A DNA stretch of 64,000 nucleotides from Prochlorococcus sp. AG-347-J22 (GCA_003279005.1 QCBY01000002.1:1-64000); one strand, 5' to 3'; positions 29,848 to 38,765 are shown, counted from the stretch's first letter. A program made the numbers and translations. The notes: a model not told the origin generated them from the letters alone.

Positions 29848-30066
29848 ATGATTGAGAAAAACATTGAAAATAGTAGTCCAGTATTAACATTTGAGGGGAA
29901 AAAGTATAATGTTAATGATTTATCAAATGATACGAAAGAAATAATTAAAGGATTACAAATAGCAGAAACACAACTTAAAATACATGAAGACACTCTCAAA
30001 TTATTATCTATTGGTAGAAAATCTCTAGCTAACCAATTAAGAGAGAAACTTAAAAATTATGAGTAA
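29848..30066 (+). CDS. DUF6447 family small protein
   Basis: This 72-residue protein has the pattern VLTFEGKKYNVNDLS followed by a helix EIIKGLQIAETQLKIHEDTLKLL and GRKSLANQLREKL. I recall this as a small picocyanobacterial family (DUF6447). It is probably a helical hairpin with no membrane segment. It lies 30 bp after the ABC exporter and converges on carB with 3 bp between the stops. Function is unknown. Confidence 0.6.
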   Translation: MIEKNIENSSPVLTFEGKKYNVNDLSNDTKEIIKGLQIAETQLKIHEDTLKLLSIGRKSLANQLREKLKNYE

Positions 30067-30069
30067 TTT

Positions 30070-33000
30070 CTAGTAATTGTGCATTTCCTGAAGGGATAGT
30101 GTATCAATTTTATTTATCTGCAAAGATTTAATTGCTTGCAAAGCTGCTTTTGCAGCAGGAATAGTAGTAAATGTCGGTATATTGTATTCTAAAGCTGCTC
30201 TCCTTAGATAGGTATCATCATGAAAGGCTTGAGAACCAACTGGTGTATTTATAACTAATTGGATAAGACCTGAACGAATTAAATCTTCAATATTAGGCCT
30301 TCCTTCATGTACTTTCAAAACTTCATCTACTTCAATCCCTAAATCTAACAAATATCTAGCAGTACCCTTGGTTGCAATTAATTTAAAATCTAAAATTATA
30401 AGTTCTCTCGCGATCTCCTCTAGTTGATCTTTATCTAAATCATTTGTAGATAAAAAAGCAACACCCTCAGAAGGAACACCATTCCCTGCAGATAATTCAG
30501 ACTTAGCATAAGCCAAACCAAAATTCTCAGCTAAACCCATCACTTCACCAGTTGAACGCATCTCAGGTCCAAGTAAAGTATCAGAACCTGGAAACCTTTT
30601 GAATGGCAAAACTGCTTCTTTAACAGCTTGATATTTTGGAATTATTTCCTCAGTAAAATTTATATCTTTTAAAGAACTTCCTTGCATTAGTTGTGTAGCT
30701 AATTTCGCAACAGGCTTACCTATAGCTTTAGAAACAAAAGGAATTGTTCTTGAAGCTCTTGGATTAGCCTCAAGAATAAATACTTCATTTTCTTGATTAT
30801 TTATGTTTGTAACTGCGAATTGTAGATTTATTAACCCAACAACATTTAATCTGTTAGCAATTAATTTTGTCCATTCTTTTACAGTCTCTAATGTTTGTTT
30901 GGATAAAGAAATTGAAGGCAGGCAACAAGCTGAATCACCGGAATGGATCCCGGCAGGTTCTACATGTTCCATAAGTCCTGCTATTACAACCGAACCGGTA
31001 TCATCACATAATGCATCCACGTCAATCTCTATTGCATTACTTAAAAATTGATCCAAAAGGATTGGATGATCGGGTGAAACTTTAACAGCCTCTGATACAT
31101 AACGAGTTAATTCAATTTTATCTTTAACTATTTCCATAGCCCTTCCACCTAAGACATAAGAAGGTCTAACAACTAGTGGGAAACCTATATCTTTTGAAAC
31201 TGATAATGCCTCTTGTTGATTACTCGCTATTCCATTGAGAGGTTGTTTGATTTTTAATTCTTCTAGAATCTTTGTAAATTCTTTTCTATCTTCTGCAATA
31301 TCAATAGATAAGGGCGATGTCCCAAGAATTTTCGAATTACATTTAACACCTTCTTTTGATTTCAACCAATTGAATAGTGGTAATGATAACTTAAGAGGGG
31401 TTTGCCCACCAAATTGGACTATTAATCCAAAGGGATTTTCAGCCTCGATAATATTGAGAACATCTTCTAAAGTAACAGGCTCAAAATATAATATATCACT
31501 AGTATCATAATCAGTTGAAACAGTTTCAGGATTACTATTTACCATTATGGTTTGGTATCCATTACTTGATGATTGAAAAGAAGCATGGCAACAACAGTAA
31601 TCAAATTCAATGCCTTGACCAATTCTGTTAGGTCCACCGCCTAAAATCATAATTTTTTTTGATGAAATCTCATGATTAGAAGAAACTTCATTGTCAGTTA
31701 ACTGAAAACTTTTATTCGAAAAAGATTCTTCATAAGTTGAATAATGGTAGGGCGTATCTGATGAAAACTCAGCGGAACAAGTATCTACTGTTTTATAAAG
31801 AGGTATTATATTTAATTTTTTTCTATAATTTCTTAATTCAAAAAAGTCCGAGTTAGTTAGTTTTGCAATCTGCTGATCTGAAAAACCAAATTGTTTAGCA
31901 CATAGCATTAAATCTCTATCAATTCCATTAAGCTGCTTACCTTTCAAAAATTGATTCTCAAAGTTGAATATATTTCGTAATTTCTCAATAAACCACAGAT
32001 CTATATTAGTTATTTCATTTATATAAGCATCGGTCTTACCAGCTTCCATAGCTTTTTTAACAATTAGTATTCTCTCAGAAGTAGGATTTCTTAAATTGTT
32101 TTTTAAATCATTTTCGTTATTGAAATCTTCAATAGAATCACATTCCCAACCATAGATATCAATTTCCAAGGATCTCAAGGCTTTTTGAAAAGATTCTTCA
32201 AATGAACGACCAATTGCCATTGATTCCCCTACAGATTTCATTGCTGTATTCAAAATATTTGACGAGCCTTTAAATTTTTCAAAAGCAAATCTAGGAACTT
32301 TAGTTACGACATAATCAATGGAAGGTTCAAAACATGCAGGAGTTTTTTTGGTAATATCATTAATTATTTCATCAAGGGTATATCCAACAGACAACAAAGC
32401 TGCAATTTTAGCAATTGGAAATCCTGTAGCTTTACTAGCTAATGCAGATGATCTACTTACTCTTGGATTCATCTCAATAACGATTACATCTCCATTTTTT
32501 GGATTTACAGCAAATTGGATATTACTTCCTCCTGTTTCAACTCCAACTTCCCTTATGATTTTTAATGCTAAGTCTCTAAGTCTCTGATATTCTTTATCAG
32601 TTAATGTTTGAGCTGGAGCAACAGTTATTGAGTCGCCAGTGTGCACCCCCATAGGGTCTAGATTTTCAATACTACAAATAATCACTACGTTATCAGCTTT
32701 ATCTCTCATAACCTCTAATTCAAATTCTTTCCAACCAATTAAAGATTTCTCAATAAGTATTTGATTACTAGGACTTTCATCTAAACCAGATTTACAAAGA
32801 TCGTTAAATTCTTCAAGATTATATGCTATGCCTCCTCCAACTCCGCCTAATGTAAAAGCGGGTCTAATGATTAATGGATATGAATTTATTTGTTTAGATA
32901 CTTTCATTGCTTCAACTAAATCAGAAGCAATACCAGAGGGACAAACATTTACATTTATTTTTTCCATCGATTCTTTAAACAACTTTCTATCTTCAGCTTT

Positions 33001-33372
33001 ATTAATAGCTTTTAGATCGGCCCCTATTAATTCAACATTATTATTTTTCAAGAAATCAGTTTCAGAGAGTTTTACAACTAAATTAAGAGCTGTCTGACCA
33101 CCCATTGTAGGAAGTATCGCATCGGGTTTTTCCTTTAAAATTATTTGAGAAACTATTTCAGGAGTTAATGGCTCAATGTACGTTTTATTTGCTATGTCAG
33201 GATCGGTCATTATAGATGCTGGATTCGAATTAATTAAAATAATTTCATAGCCAGCGTTTCTTAAAGCTTTACAAGCCTGAGTTCCTGAATAATCAAATTC
33301 ACAAGCTTGACCAATTACAATTGGACCTGAACCAAGAATAAGTATTCTTTTAAGATCACCTCTTTGAGGCAT
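30070..33372 (-). CDS. carB: Carbamoyl-phosphate synthase, large subunit
   Basis: This 1100-residue enzyme makes carbamoyl phosphate for arginine and pyrimidine synthesis. It has the two homologous ATP-grasp halves: [21 protein letters not shown] at the N-terminus and [20 protein letters not shown] near 570, each followed by [11 protein letters not shown] or [10 protein letters not shown] and an EMNPR- or EANPR-type block ([18 protein letters not shown]). The C-terminal allosteric domain ends with [12 protein letters not shown]. The region between the halves is longer and more divergent than usual. It is divergent from the DUF3318 gene with 108 bp between the starts. Confidence 0.97.
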   Translation of the reverse strand: MPQRGDLKRILILGSGPIVIGQACEFDYSGTQACKALRNAGYEIILINSNPASIMTDPDIANKTYIEPLTPEIVSQIILKEKPDAILPTMGGQTALNLVVKLSETDFLKNNNVELIGADLKAINKAEDRKLFKESMEKINVNVCPSGIASDLVEAMKVSKQINSYPLIIRPAFTLGGVGGGIAYNLEEFNDLCKSGLDESPSNQILIEKSLIGWKEFELEVMRDKADNVVIICSIENLDPMGVHTGDSITVAPAQTLTDKEYQRLRDLALKIIREVGVETGGSNIQFAVNPKNGDVIVIEMNPRVSRSSALASKATGFPIAKIAALLSVGYTLDEIINDITKKTPACFEPSIDYVVTKVPRFAFEKFKGSSNILNTAMKSVGESMAIGRSFEESFQKALRSLEIDIYGWECDSIEDFNNENDLKNNLRNPTSERILIVKKAMEAGKTDAYINEITNIDLWFIEKLRNIFNFENQFLKGKQLNGIDRDLMLCAKQFGFSDQQIAKLTNSDFFELRNYRKKLNIIPLYKTVDTCSAEFSSDTPYHYSTYEESFSNKSFQLTDNEVSSNHEISSKKIMILGGGPNRIGQGIEFDYCCCHASFQSSSNGYQTIMVNSNPETVSTDYDTSDILYFEPVTLEDVLNIIEAENPFGLIVQFGGQTPLKLSLPLFNWLKSKEGVKCNSKILGTSPLSIDIAEDRKEFTKILEELKIKQPLNGIASNQQEALSVSKDIGFPLVVRPSYVLGGRAMEIVKDKIELTRYVSEAVKVSPDHPILLDQFLSNAIEIDVDALCDDTGSVVIAGLMEHVEPAGIHSGDSACCLPSISLSKQTLETVKEWTKLIANRLNVVGLINLQFAVTNINNQENEVFILEANPRASRTIPFVSKAIGKPVAKLATQLMQGSSLKDINFTEEIIPKYQAVKEAVLPFKRFPGSDTLLGPEMRSTGEVMGLAENFGLAYAKSELSAGNGVPSEGVAFLSTNDLDKDQLEEIARELIILDFKLIATKGTARYLLDLGIEVDEVLKVHEGRPNIEDLIRSGLIQLVINTPVGSQAFHDDTYLRRAALEYNIPTFTTIPAAKAALQAIKSLQINKIDTLSLQEMHNY

Positions 33373-33480
33373 AATTTGAAATCTTCATTTATCTAATGCT
33401 ACTTATAAATCATCAGATGTTAATCAAGTGACTTGAAAAGCAACATTTGTTTCTATAGTATTGGTAGTAAAAAATAATTT

Positions 33481-34119
33481 ATGAGCGAACTTCAGCGACT
33501 TAAGAGTTTGTTGCCTCCGGAGAATGAAAGTTGGGTTTTTATCGAAGCAGCCGCCGCTATAAGCCCCCCATTGATAACATTGGAAGAAATTGGTCGTGAC
33601 GAAGTTGAAATTCAAATAGATTTAGAAGAATGGGAAAATTTTGCAATAGACCATAGAAATTTATTGTTTTGGCATGAAGTTGGGAAAATACAAAATGATG
33701 CAATTCCAAGAGACGGTTGGGAAATGGCAGCATTAGCAATAGGATTAGGTGGGGCAATAGGTGAACTATGGGTACAAGATGGATTACTTTTATTGCTGGC
33801 ACTTGGTTTATCAGGTTTTGCAGGATATAGACTATACATAAAAAACAATTCCGAAAAAAAACTACAAGATGCAATTTTTGCAGATGAAAGAGCAATAGAC
33901 CTTGCTTGCAGATTCGGATATAGTATTCCTAATGCCTATAAAAGTCTTGGTGGGGCACTAAAAGAGCTAATAGAAAAGACAAGAAAGAAGAAAAAAAGGA
34001 GTTTTTTTGAAGATAGATTAGAAGCATTAAGGAAAAGTGCAGAAAAAGCTAGATCAGAATTGTCACAACAAGAAGGTTCGGAAAGATCAGTTTCAAGCGA
34101 AAACGTCTATGGACAGTAA
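33481..34119 (+). CDS. DUF3318 family protein
   Basis: This 212-residue protein begins MSELQRLKSLLPPENESWVF and includes FWHEVGKIQNDAIPRDGWEMAALAIGLGGAIGE, which I recognise as cyanobacterial DUF3318. It has two membrane segments (about 81-118) and a basic, helical C-terminal half. Function is unknown. It leads a plus-strand cluster: its stop overlaps the start of rsfS by 11 bp, and CGLD27 and the asparaginase gene follow. Its promoter region is shared with the divergent carB. Confidence 0.8.
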   Translation: MSELQRLKSLLPPENESWVFIEAAAAISPPLITLEEIGRDEVEIQIDLEEWENFAIDHRNLLFWHEVGKIQNDAIPRDGWEMAALAIGLGGAIGELWVQDGLLLLLALGLSGFAGYRLYIKNNSEKKLQDAIFADERAIDLACRFGYSIPNAYKSLGGALKELIEKTRKKKKRSFFEDRLEALRKSAEKARSELSQQEGSERSVSSENVYGQ

Positions 34120-34453
34120 ATTTTTAGTTCTAATGGCAGCAAAAGCCTGTGATCAAAAAAAGGCCCAAGAGATAAGATTGATTAATATTAATAAAGTCTC
34201 GTTCATTAGTGAATGGATACTTATAGCTGAAGGCCTATCAGATGTACAAGTTAGGTCAATTTCTAATTCTGTAGAGGTTGAATTAAGAGAAAATGCAAAT
34301 ATTGAACCAATTAGAAAAGAAGGAGTTAACGAAGCAAAATGGGCCTTGCTTGATTATGGAGATTTAATAATAAATATTTTTCAACCTGAAATAAGAAAAT
34401 TTTATGATCTTGAATCTTTTTGGAGCAATGGCGATAATTTAAAATTCCCATAA
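34109..34453 (+). CDS. rsfS: Ribosome silencing factor RsfS (Iojap)
   Basis: The track start (34037) lies inside the DUF3318 gene; I use the ATG at 34109 (MDSKFLVLMAAKACDQKKA), which gives 114 residues and the usual N-terminus. Family marks are AAKACDQKKAQEI, WILIAEGLSDVQVRSI, and WALLDYGDLIINIF near the C-terminus, which matches the W.L.D.GD...H.F block. RsfS binds L14 on the 50S subunit and blocks subunit joining when nutrients are scarce. The His of the usual DVVVHIF is Asn here (DLIINIF). Confidence 0.88.
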   Translation: MDSKFLVLMAAKACDQKKAQEIRLININKVSFISEWILIAEGLSDVQVRSISNSVEVELRENANIEPIRKEGVNEAKWALLDYGDLIINIFQPEIRKFYDLESFWSNGDNLKFP

Positions 34454-34459
34454 GCAATA

Positions 34460-34957
34460 ATGATGAACCCATCTAATTGTCCTGTTCCAAAAAACCAACA
34501 ACCCACTAATGAATTTATTGAATTATCCAAATCCAAGATATTTTCATGGCCTAAATCAAAGATATCCTTTTTATTTATATTACTTAAGTTTTGGCTAGGT
34601 ACTTTTATTTTCTTTATTATTATTTCATCGGGAAGTGTCTATTTCGAAACTGCAACGTTAAAGTACATTTTAATAAGCTTTTTTGGTAGTTTATCTTTGC
34701 CTTTACTTTTATCTATTAGGTTATATCTTGGTTGGAATCATATATTTAAAAGATTAACTTCAGAAAAAGTGGAATATGAAGAATCCGGGTGGTATGACGG
34801 ACAAATATGGATAAAACCAGTTGATTTAAAAGAGAAAGAATCATTAATAGCTAATTTAGAAGTAAAGCCGATATTAAAAAATTTAATACAAACTTTATCT
34901 CTTATTATAATATTTGCCTTAATTGGAATTTTATTATTCCAATATAATCATTTCTAA
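34460..34957 (+). CDS. CGLD27 / Ycf36 family membrane protein
   Basis: This 165-residue protein begins near NCPVPKNQQPTNEF, the typical N-terminus of the CGLD27/Ycf36 (DUF1230) family, and continues with three membrane helices (about 32-55, 63-82 and 143-160) and the WYDGQIW motif (about 113-119). Homologues are conserved in green algae, plants and cyanobacteria and are linked to photosynthesis or iron-deficiency phenotypes in plants and algae; the molecular role is uncertain. It follows rsfS by 6 bp and precedes the asparaginase start by 1 bp. Confidence 0.8.
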   Translation: MMNPSNCPVPKNQQPTNEFIELSKSKIFSWPKSKISFLFILLKFWLGTFIFFIIISSGSVYFETATLKYILISFFGSLSLPLLLSIRLYLGWNHIFKRLTSEKVEYEESGWYDGQIWIKPVDLKEKESLIANLEVKPILKNLIQTLSLIIIFALIGILLFQYNHF

Positions 34958-34958
34958 A

Positions 34959-35924
34959 ATGAGTTCTAATTTTAAAAATTTATACACATCAAACAATCCT
35001 CCATTAGAGGCGATCTTAATGAGAGGTTCCAAACTTGAATCAATACACAAAGTACATGCAGTAATTAGTGATAAAAAAGGTAGAGTTTTAATGTGCGCTG
35101 GCAATCCCGAATATAAAAGCTTTATAAGATCAGCATTAAAACCATTTCAGGCAATACCGTTTGTAAGTAGTGGAGCTTCATCAAAATTCAAAAATCCATC
35201 AAGGTCAATAGCCTTATCCTGTGGATCTCATAGTGGGTCCATATTACATACTAGAGAAGCTTTCAAAATATTATGGGAATACGATATAGATATCAATAAT
35301 CTTAAATGTCCTTTGAAAATAACAAGCCCTTTAGAACATAATTGTTCAGGTAAGCATTCAGCATTTCTTGCAACATGTAAAAAATTAAATTGGCCTTTAG
35401 AAAGTTATTTAAAAGGAGATCATCCACTTCAGAAAGAAATATTTAGAATAATTTCCGAACTTCTTGAAATTCCTTTAAAGCACATATACGCAGAGAGAGA
35501 TGACTGTGGGGCACCAACTCTTTATATGAAGTTAATAGAAATGGCAAAATTATATTCACTATTAAGTAGTTCGGACAATGCTGAGTTAGAGCAAATAAGT
35601 AGAGCTATGACGACCGATCCAGCAATGATTAGCGACTACAATAGATTTGATACCGAAGTAATACAGTCCTCACATGGGCAAGTTATTAGTAAAGGAGGAG
35701 CAGAAGGAATACAATGTCTTTGTAAGGTAAATGAAGGAATGGGTTTAGCCTTAAAAGTTGAGGACGGTTCAAAAAGAGCAAAACAAGCTGTAGGTTTACA
35801 TTTATTAAAACAACTAGAATGGATTTCAGATTTAAGGATACAAGACATTAAGGAAAAGATCTTAAAATTGTCTGAAGGCGTTCAAATAGAAGTAAAAGGT
35901 CAATTAAAATTCCAGGAATCATAA
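34959..35924 (+). CDS. L-asparaginase II family protein
   Basis: The start is set at ATG 34959 (MSSNFKNLY) because the track start overlaps CGLD27; this gives 321 residues. The pattern MRGSKLESIHKVHAVISD, IRSALKPFQAIPFVSSGA, LSCGSHSG, HNCSGKHSAFLATCK, DDCGAPTLYM and SKGGAEGIQCL is that of the asparaginase II (PF06089-type) family, distinct from the E. coli AnsA/AnsB fold. It probably hydrolyses asparagine to aspartate and ammonia, which fits nitrogen scavenging in an oligotroph. It is the last gene of the DUF3318-rsfS-CGLD27 cluster, directly before the tRNA. Confidence 0.85.
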   Translation: MSSNFKNLYTSNNPPLEAILMRGSKLESIHKVHAVISDKKGRVLMCAGNPEYKSFIRSALKPFQAIPFVSSGASSKFKNPSRSIALSCGSHSGSILHTREAFKILWEYDIDINNLKCPLKITSPLEHNCSGKHSAFLATCKKLNWPLESYLKGDHPLQKEIFRIISELLEIPLKHIYAERDDCGAPTLYMKLIEMAKLYSLLSSSDNAELEQISRAMTTDPAMISDYNRFDTEVIQSSHGQVISKGGAEGIQCLCKVNEGMGLALKVEDGSKRAKQAVGLHLLKQLEWISDLRIQDIKEKILKLSEGVQIEVKGQLKFQES

Positions 35925-35968
35925 AAAAAGAAAAAAAGATCCCTTTCAGATGTATGCTATGTATATGT

Positions 35969-36045
<77 letters not shown>

Positions 36046-36537
36046 ATAAGCGGATATGTATGCCAATCTATATAATGGCTATTCTTCCAAGAGATCTTTT
36101 ATCTCATAATCTTTAGATAAAAAATTTTAAGCCATTTAAAACATTTATAAAATATTAAAATTAAAGCTCAATTTCAAGAGATAATATTTTATAAATATTT
36201 CAATTAAATATGTAATGAGGCTTTGCTTGCCACTTTAATATTCCTTTGCTAAAAAGATAGAGCGGACTAAAGTCCAATACTCCACGAGGATTTAGTCCGC
36301 TCTTGATTCGTTTACCTGATTAATTTATTTTTTAAAAGTTCATAAACAATTGATTTAAACTGAAATTTATAATGTAATTAATATCTGCTGGCTCTGATTC
36401 AAGGTTAATCTTTTTTAGAAGTTATTAATAGAGATAGGCAATCAAAAGGTTTAAACAAGATAAAATTTTTTATAAAGGGTTTTTGATTTTGTATCAATTG
36501 TACGGTTTAGAATTGAACCATTTGTTATCAATAAATT
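36046..36537. other. Intergenic region after the tRNA, no gene seen except a hairpin
   Basis: About 490 bp separate the tRNA from the next small ORF. I found no reading frame longer than about 25 codons with credible coding character on either strand. The region is AT-rich apart from one strong inverted repeat at 36259-36303 (listed separately). It could hold a small RNA gene on either strand. I see no attachment-site repeat of the tRNA 3' end. Confidence 0.5.
36259..36303 (-). terminator. 13-bp perfect inverted repeat, possible reverse-strand terminator or small RNA end
   Basis: AGAGCGGACTAAA at 36259-36271 is exactly complementary to TTTAGTCCGCTCT at 36291-36303, with a 19-nt loop. Read on the reverse strand, the stem is followed by ATCTTTTTAG, a T-rich tail, whereas the forward-strand tail is TCTTGATTCG. 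This favours a Rho-independent terminator for a reverse-strand transcript, either a read-through from the 111-aa gene or an unannotated small RNA in 36304-36537. The 5' arm also contains an alternative palindrome, GGACTAAAGTCC, so the RNA could switch folds. Confidence 0.5.
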
Positions 36538-36717
36538 ATGAGTTACTATGCAGAACCAAATTACATAGAATATGACGAATGGTTTGACGCAAATATAGAT
36601 CCCATTGACTTAATTGACTATACAAACGAAGCTGAGTTTACTGACTCTATTCATTCAAAATTTTATCAAATTTCAGCTCAGAATTTAAATATCGGGTCTT
36701 CAAATAATATGCTCTGA
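36538..36717 (+). CDS. Small acidic hypothetical protein
   Basis: This 59-residue ORF (below the track cutoff) reads MSYYAEPNYIEYDEWFDANI and continues with many Asp, Glu, Asn and Tyr, then a Ser/Asn-rich end. There is no membrane segment or known motif. The clean ATG after an AT-rich leader, and the rarity of Lys in so AT-rich a sequence, suggest it is a real protein and not a chance ORF. It is the first gene after the tRNA. Function is unknown. Confidence 0.45.
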   Translation: MSYYAEPNYIEYDEWFDANIDPIDLIDYTNEAEFTDSIHSKFYQISAQNLNIGSSNNML

Positions 36718-36742
36718 CTATAACTTAACTTTTTATTAATTA

Positions 36743-37078
36743 TTATTTAATTTTAGTTTTTTTAGTTAAATTTGTAAGCTGAAAATAACCATTCTTGTTT
36801 AAGGAATATTTATCGAACCAAAGGTTTAATAAATTATCGAGACCTATTCCTACTAAATATTTTTTATTTAAAATTTTATAGTCTGATAAAGCAAGTAATA
36901 AATAGGGAAAGATCATATCTAAAAGACCAGGAGGCAGATTTTTCAAAGGGACACAGTGACCCTTTGCCCATATAATCTGCATATCTTGAGAAAATAAAGA
37001 ACTCCAATAATTAAAATCACAATATAATTTTTCTGGAGGTAGGAGATTAAGCTTTAATACCTGCGTTGAAGAATTCAT
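36743..37078 (-). CDS. Hypothetical protein, candidate member of the RHH regulon
   Basis: This 111-residue protein has a mixed composition with several Trp, Pro and Leu (LLPPEKLYCDFNYWSSLF, LKNLPPGLLDMIFPYLLLAL). One stretch (about 53-66) is hydrophobic but rich in Pro before it, so a globular protein is more likely than a membrane protein. I recognise no family. Its upstream region on the reverse strand holds the second copy of the AGTGCAACACT site (37208-37218), about 130 bp before its ATG, so it may be controlled by the neighbouring RHH protein. That control is inference. Confidence 0.5.
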   Translation of the reverse strand: MNSSTQVLKLNLLPPEKLYCDFNYWSSLFSQDMQIIWAKGHCVPLKNLPPGLLDMIFPYLLLALSDYKILNKKYLVGIGLDNLLNLWFDKYSLNKNGYFQLTNLTKKTKIK

Positions 37079-37201
37079 AGTAGAAGGTCATAAAAAATTA
37101 ATTTCCAAATTATTAATTACATTTTTATTATCTGCAAAAAAAATATTAAAAATGTATTCTTAGTAATCAAAGAAATATTATTAAATTAGTAACACAAAGT
37201 A

Positions 37202-37221
37202 TTGCACAGTGCAACACTTAT
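37202..37221. promoter_or_regulatory. Second copy of the RHH-associated operator-like repeat
   Basis: The sequence TTGCACAGTGCAACACTTAT contains AGTGCAACACT (37208-37218), identical in reverse complement to the site in the divergent promoter at 37634-37644, and the shared match extends to 13 bp (GTGCAACACTTAT). It also contains an overlapping odd palindrome TTGCAC-A-GTGCAA. It lies directly after the RHH stop codon and upstream of the 111-aa gene on the reverse strand. An operator role is inference from the repeat pattern. Confidence 0.5.
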
Positions 37222-37222
37222 C

Positions 37223-37606
37223 TTAGGAATTCCTCTTTTTCATTCTTTCCTGGAATTGAAGGAAGATTAAAAATTTTGAGTAAATTTCATTATCAAAAGG
37301 TTCTTCTTTTACTTCCTTTAAATTGAGATTTTCGTCATTTAATAATTTTTTTTTAAAATTATAATTAAATTCTTTATTAATAATTTTTTTTGTTTCAAGG
37401 CTTTCATTATTTAAATTATTTTCTCCATAATTGTTTAGTGATTTGTCTTTACCTAAATCGAAAAGTCCTCTTTTATACAAGGCCTCCTCAACTAAAATAT
37501 TAATTACTTTCGCATTACTCAGATTGTTTTCAAAGCTTATTTTATTAATTAAATCTAATACGTCTCTTCTAGGTATAAAACCTACTCTCCTTTTTTTTGT
37601 AGGCAT
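37223..37606 (-). CDS. Ribbon-helix-helix-type regulator
   Basis: The start is set at ATG 37606 (MPTKKRRVGFIPRRDVLDLI), giving 127 residues. The N-terminal 50 residues fit a ribbon-helix-helix DNA-binding fold: a basic strand KRRVGFIP, then two helices RRDVLDLINKISFENNL and NAKVINILVEEAL. The rest is Asn/Lys/Glu-rich, probably disordered or coiled, and ends in FLQFQERMKKRNS. The gene is divergent from a 52-aa membrane peptide, and a palindromic site lies between the -35 and -10 elements of the shared promoter region. Such an arrangement is typical of autoregulated RHH repressors. An antitoxin role was considered but no toxin-like partner is evident. Confidence 0.6.
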   Translation of the reverse strand: MPTKKRRVGFIPRRDVLDLINKISFENNLSNAKVINILVEEALYKRGLFDLGKDKSLNNYGENNLNNESLETKKIINKEFNYNFKKKLLNDENLNLKEVKEEPFDNEIYSKFLIFLQFQERMKKRNS

Positions 37607-37621
37607 AAAATAGTTCTGCAC

Positions 37622-37649
37622 TTGACTATAATAAGTGTTGCACTATATT
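37622..37649 (+). promoter_or_regulatory. Divergent promoter with embedded operator-like palindrome
   Basis: On the plus strand TTGACT (37622-37627), a 16-bp spacer and TATATT (37644-37649) form a good promoter for the 52-aa gene at 37672. The spacer holds AGTGTTGCACT (37634-37644), a 4+3+4 near-palindrome. On the reverse strand the same site lies just upstream of TATTAT-like sequences that could serve as the -10 for the RHH gene. A half-site variant, AAGTGCAG, lies on the reverse strand nearby (about 37616-37623). Repressor binding here would block both promoters; this is inference from the layout. Confidence 0.55.
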
Positions 37650-37671
37650 AAAAGCAAGTCAACGTTTTTTT

Positions 37672-37830
37672 ATGATTATTCCAATTACCATTTTGTTCGG
37701 AGCATTAGGATATCTTTATTACAAATCAAAGGACGAAGTACCTTTGATTGAATTTGAACAATCAGATATCACTAACGAAAAACTAAAAGAAGACGATTTA
37801 TACAAAGATTTGGAAGACCTTTTTATTTAA
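37672..37830 (+). CDS. 52-aa membrane-anchored peptide, partner of the RHH gene
   Basis: This ORF, below the track cutoff, encodes one short N-terminal membrane segment (MIIPITILFGALGYLYY) followed by a charged cytoplasmic-type tail rich in Asp, Glu and Lys and ending LEDLFI. It has a strong promoter (TTGACT, 16 bp, TATATT) with the RHH-type site inside it. The layout, regulator divergent from a small single-helix protein, is reminiscent of stress or toxin-like membrane peptides, but I see no family match and claim no toxicity. Confidence 0.55.
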   Translation: MIIPITILFGALGYLYYKSKDEVPLIEFEQSDITNEKLKEDDLYKDLEDLFI

Positions 37831-37859
37831 TGAAAAAATATTTAAATTATCTTTTATTA

Positions 37860-38039
37860 TTATTTACTAAAACCCATATAGTAGGAATGCAAGCTAAGTA
37901 ATAATAGTATCGAAGAACCAAAATACCAAATAAGGATCCATGTAATGAAGTCAACACCACTAGATTTCTTATTTTGAAATTTCTCAAATATTTTTGAAAA
38001 ATCATTAAAGTTGTATGTGGAGATTCTTAAAGTTTTCAT
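37860..38039 (-). CDS. Small single-helix hypothetical protein
   Basis: This 59-residue reverse-strand ORF is below the track cutoff. It has a soluble, basic N-terminal half (MKTLRISTYNFNDFSKIFEK) and a C-terminal membrane helix (about 31-50; FITWILIWYFGSSILLLL) ending HSYYMGFSK. The ATG and TAA are clean. It converges on the 52-aa gene with 29 bp between the stops. No family recognised. Confidence 0.45.
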   Translation of the reverse strand: MKTLRISTYNFNDFSKIFEKFQNKKSSGVDFITWILIWYFGSSILLLLSLHSYYMGFSK

Positions 38040-38250
38040 AATTATTTGTTTTTTTTAATCAAGCAAAAAAAATATATCTGTGCAAGTTTTTTTCAGTTTT
38101 CTTAAGATCAATACAAAATTTAATTTAATAAATCTTAAAATGAGAGTTATTGATAAGCATAAATTCTTTAACCGAACAAGTTCGTTTCATAACCGAACCA
38201 TTAAATATATTTTTTAGTAATTAAAATTATTTTAATTAAAGTTTGCAGCT

Positions 38251-38547
38251 ATGACTGTACATCAAGATTATGAAATAAAGATCAACATCAATGAGTTGAT
38301 CGAAAAAAGAATTCCTTGTTGTGATTTATTACATCCTGATCACTGCTTAACAGAAGAACAAGTTTCTGAAATTGCACATGATATTAGAATGGATCTAAAT
38401 CTTCATGACTTATATAAGCAAGTTGATCAACACATAATGAATTATGTGAATGCTGCTGGGATAGATAATAAGGAGCACTGGGTTGAACCAAATCTTCCGG
38501 ATTTAGATAGAGATTTTAAAGAAGAAGTTGGAATAGATTTTGATTAA
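38251..38547 (+). CDS. Conserved hypothetical protein, acidic
   Basis: This 98-residue soluble protein contains a short Cys/His-bearing segment, IPCCDLLHPDHCLTEEQV (about 21-38), that could bind a metal, then amphipathic helices and an acidic C-terminus (DRDFKEEVGIDFD). I recall similar proteins in many Prochlorococcus genomes, but no function. The 211-bp leader upstream includes CGAACAAGTTCG (38173-38184) and a second CCGAAC, which I do not assign. Confidence 0.55.
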   Translation: MTVHQDYEIKININELIEKRIPCCDLLHPDHCLTEEQVSEIAHDIRMDLNLHDLYKQVDQHIMNYVNAAGIDNKEHWVEPNLPDLDRDFKEEVGIDFD

Positions 38548-38606
38548 CTACTTTTTATACGCAGAAATTAATTTTTATAGTTCTACGTAGATATTTTCAA
38601 TAATAA

Positions 38607-38765
38607 TCACCCTATTGAATTTAATTTTTTTTCTAAATCATAAATTAAATTATAAATACTTTCAGCAGATCTTTTCCTTCTTTTAAAGAAGAAATTAATC
38701 AGGACTAAGCAACCCATTAATATAGATATTACTTCTATAAAAACTACAAGTGAATTAAAAGCCAT
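38607..38765 (-). CDS. Small single-helix membrane protein
   Basis: This 52-residue reverse-strand ORF is below the track cutoff. One N-terminal membrane helix (about 5-26; VVFIEVISILMGCLVLINF) is followed by a strongly basic stretch FKRRKRS and an amphipathic helix. The start (MAFNSL) and TGA stop are clean. No family recognised. It is one of five small genes in the region after the tRNA. Confidence 0.45.
   Translation of the reverse strand: MAFNSLVVFIEVISILMGCLVLINFFFKRRKRSAESIYNLIYDLEKKLNSIG

Noticed and set aside
32318-32587. Plus-strand ORFs inside carB (also at 30803, 31235 and 32828)
   Set aside because: All are antisense shadows of carB, which is intact over its full length.
37223-37830. 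Toxin-antitoxin interpretation of the RHH gene and the 52-aa peptide
   Set aside because: RHH antitoxins normally precede their toxin in one operon; here the genes are divergent and the peptide matches no toxin known to me, so I describe it only as a regulator-peptide module.
38173-38184. CGAACAAGTTCG palindrome, with CCGAAC repeated nearby
   Set aside because: It resembles a Gram-positive SOS box but the central spacing is wrong (2 instead of 4), and one instance is too little to call an operator.
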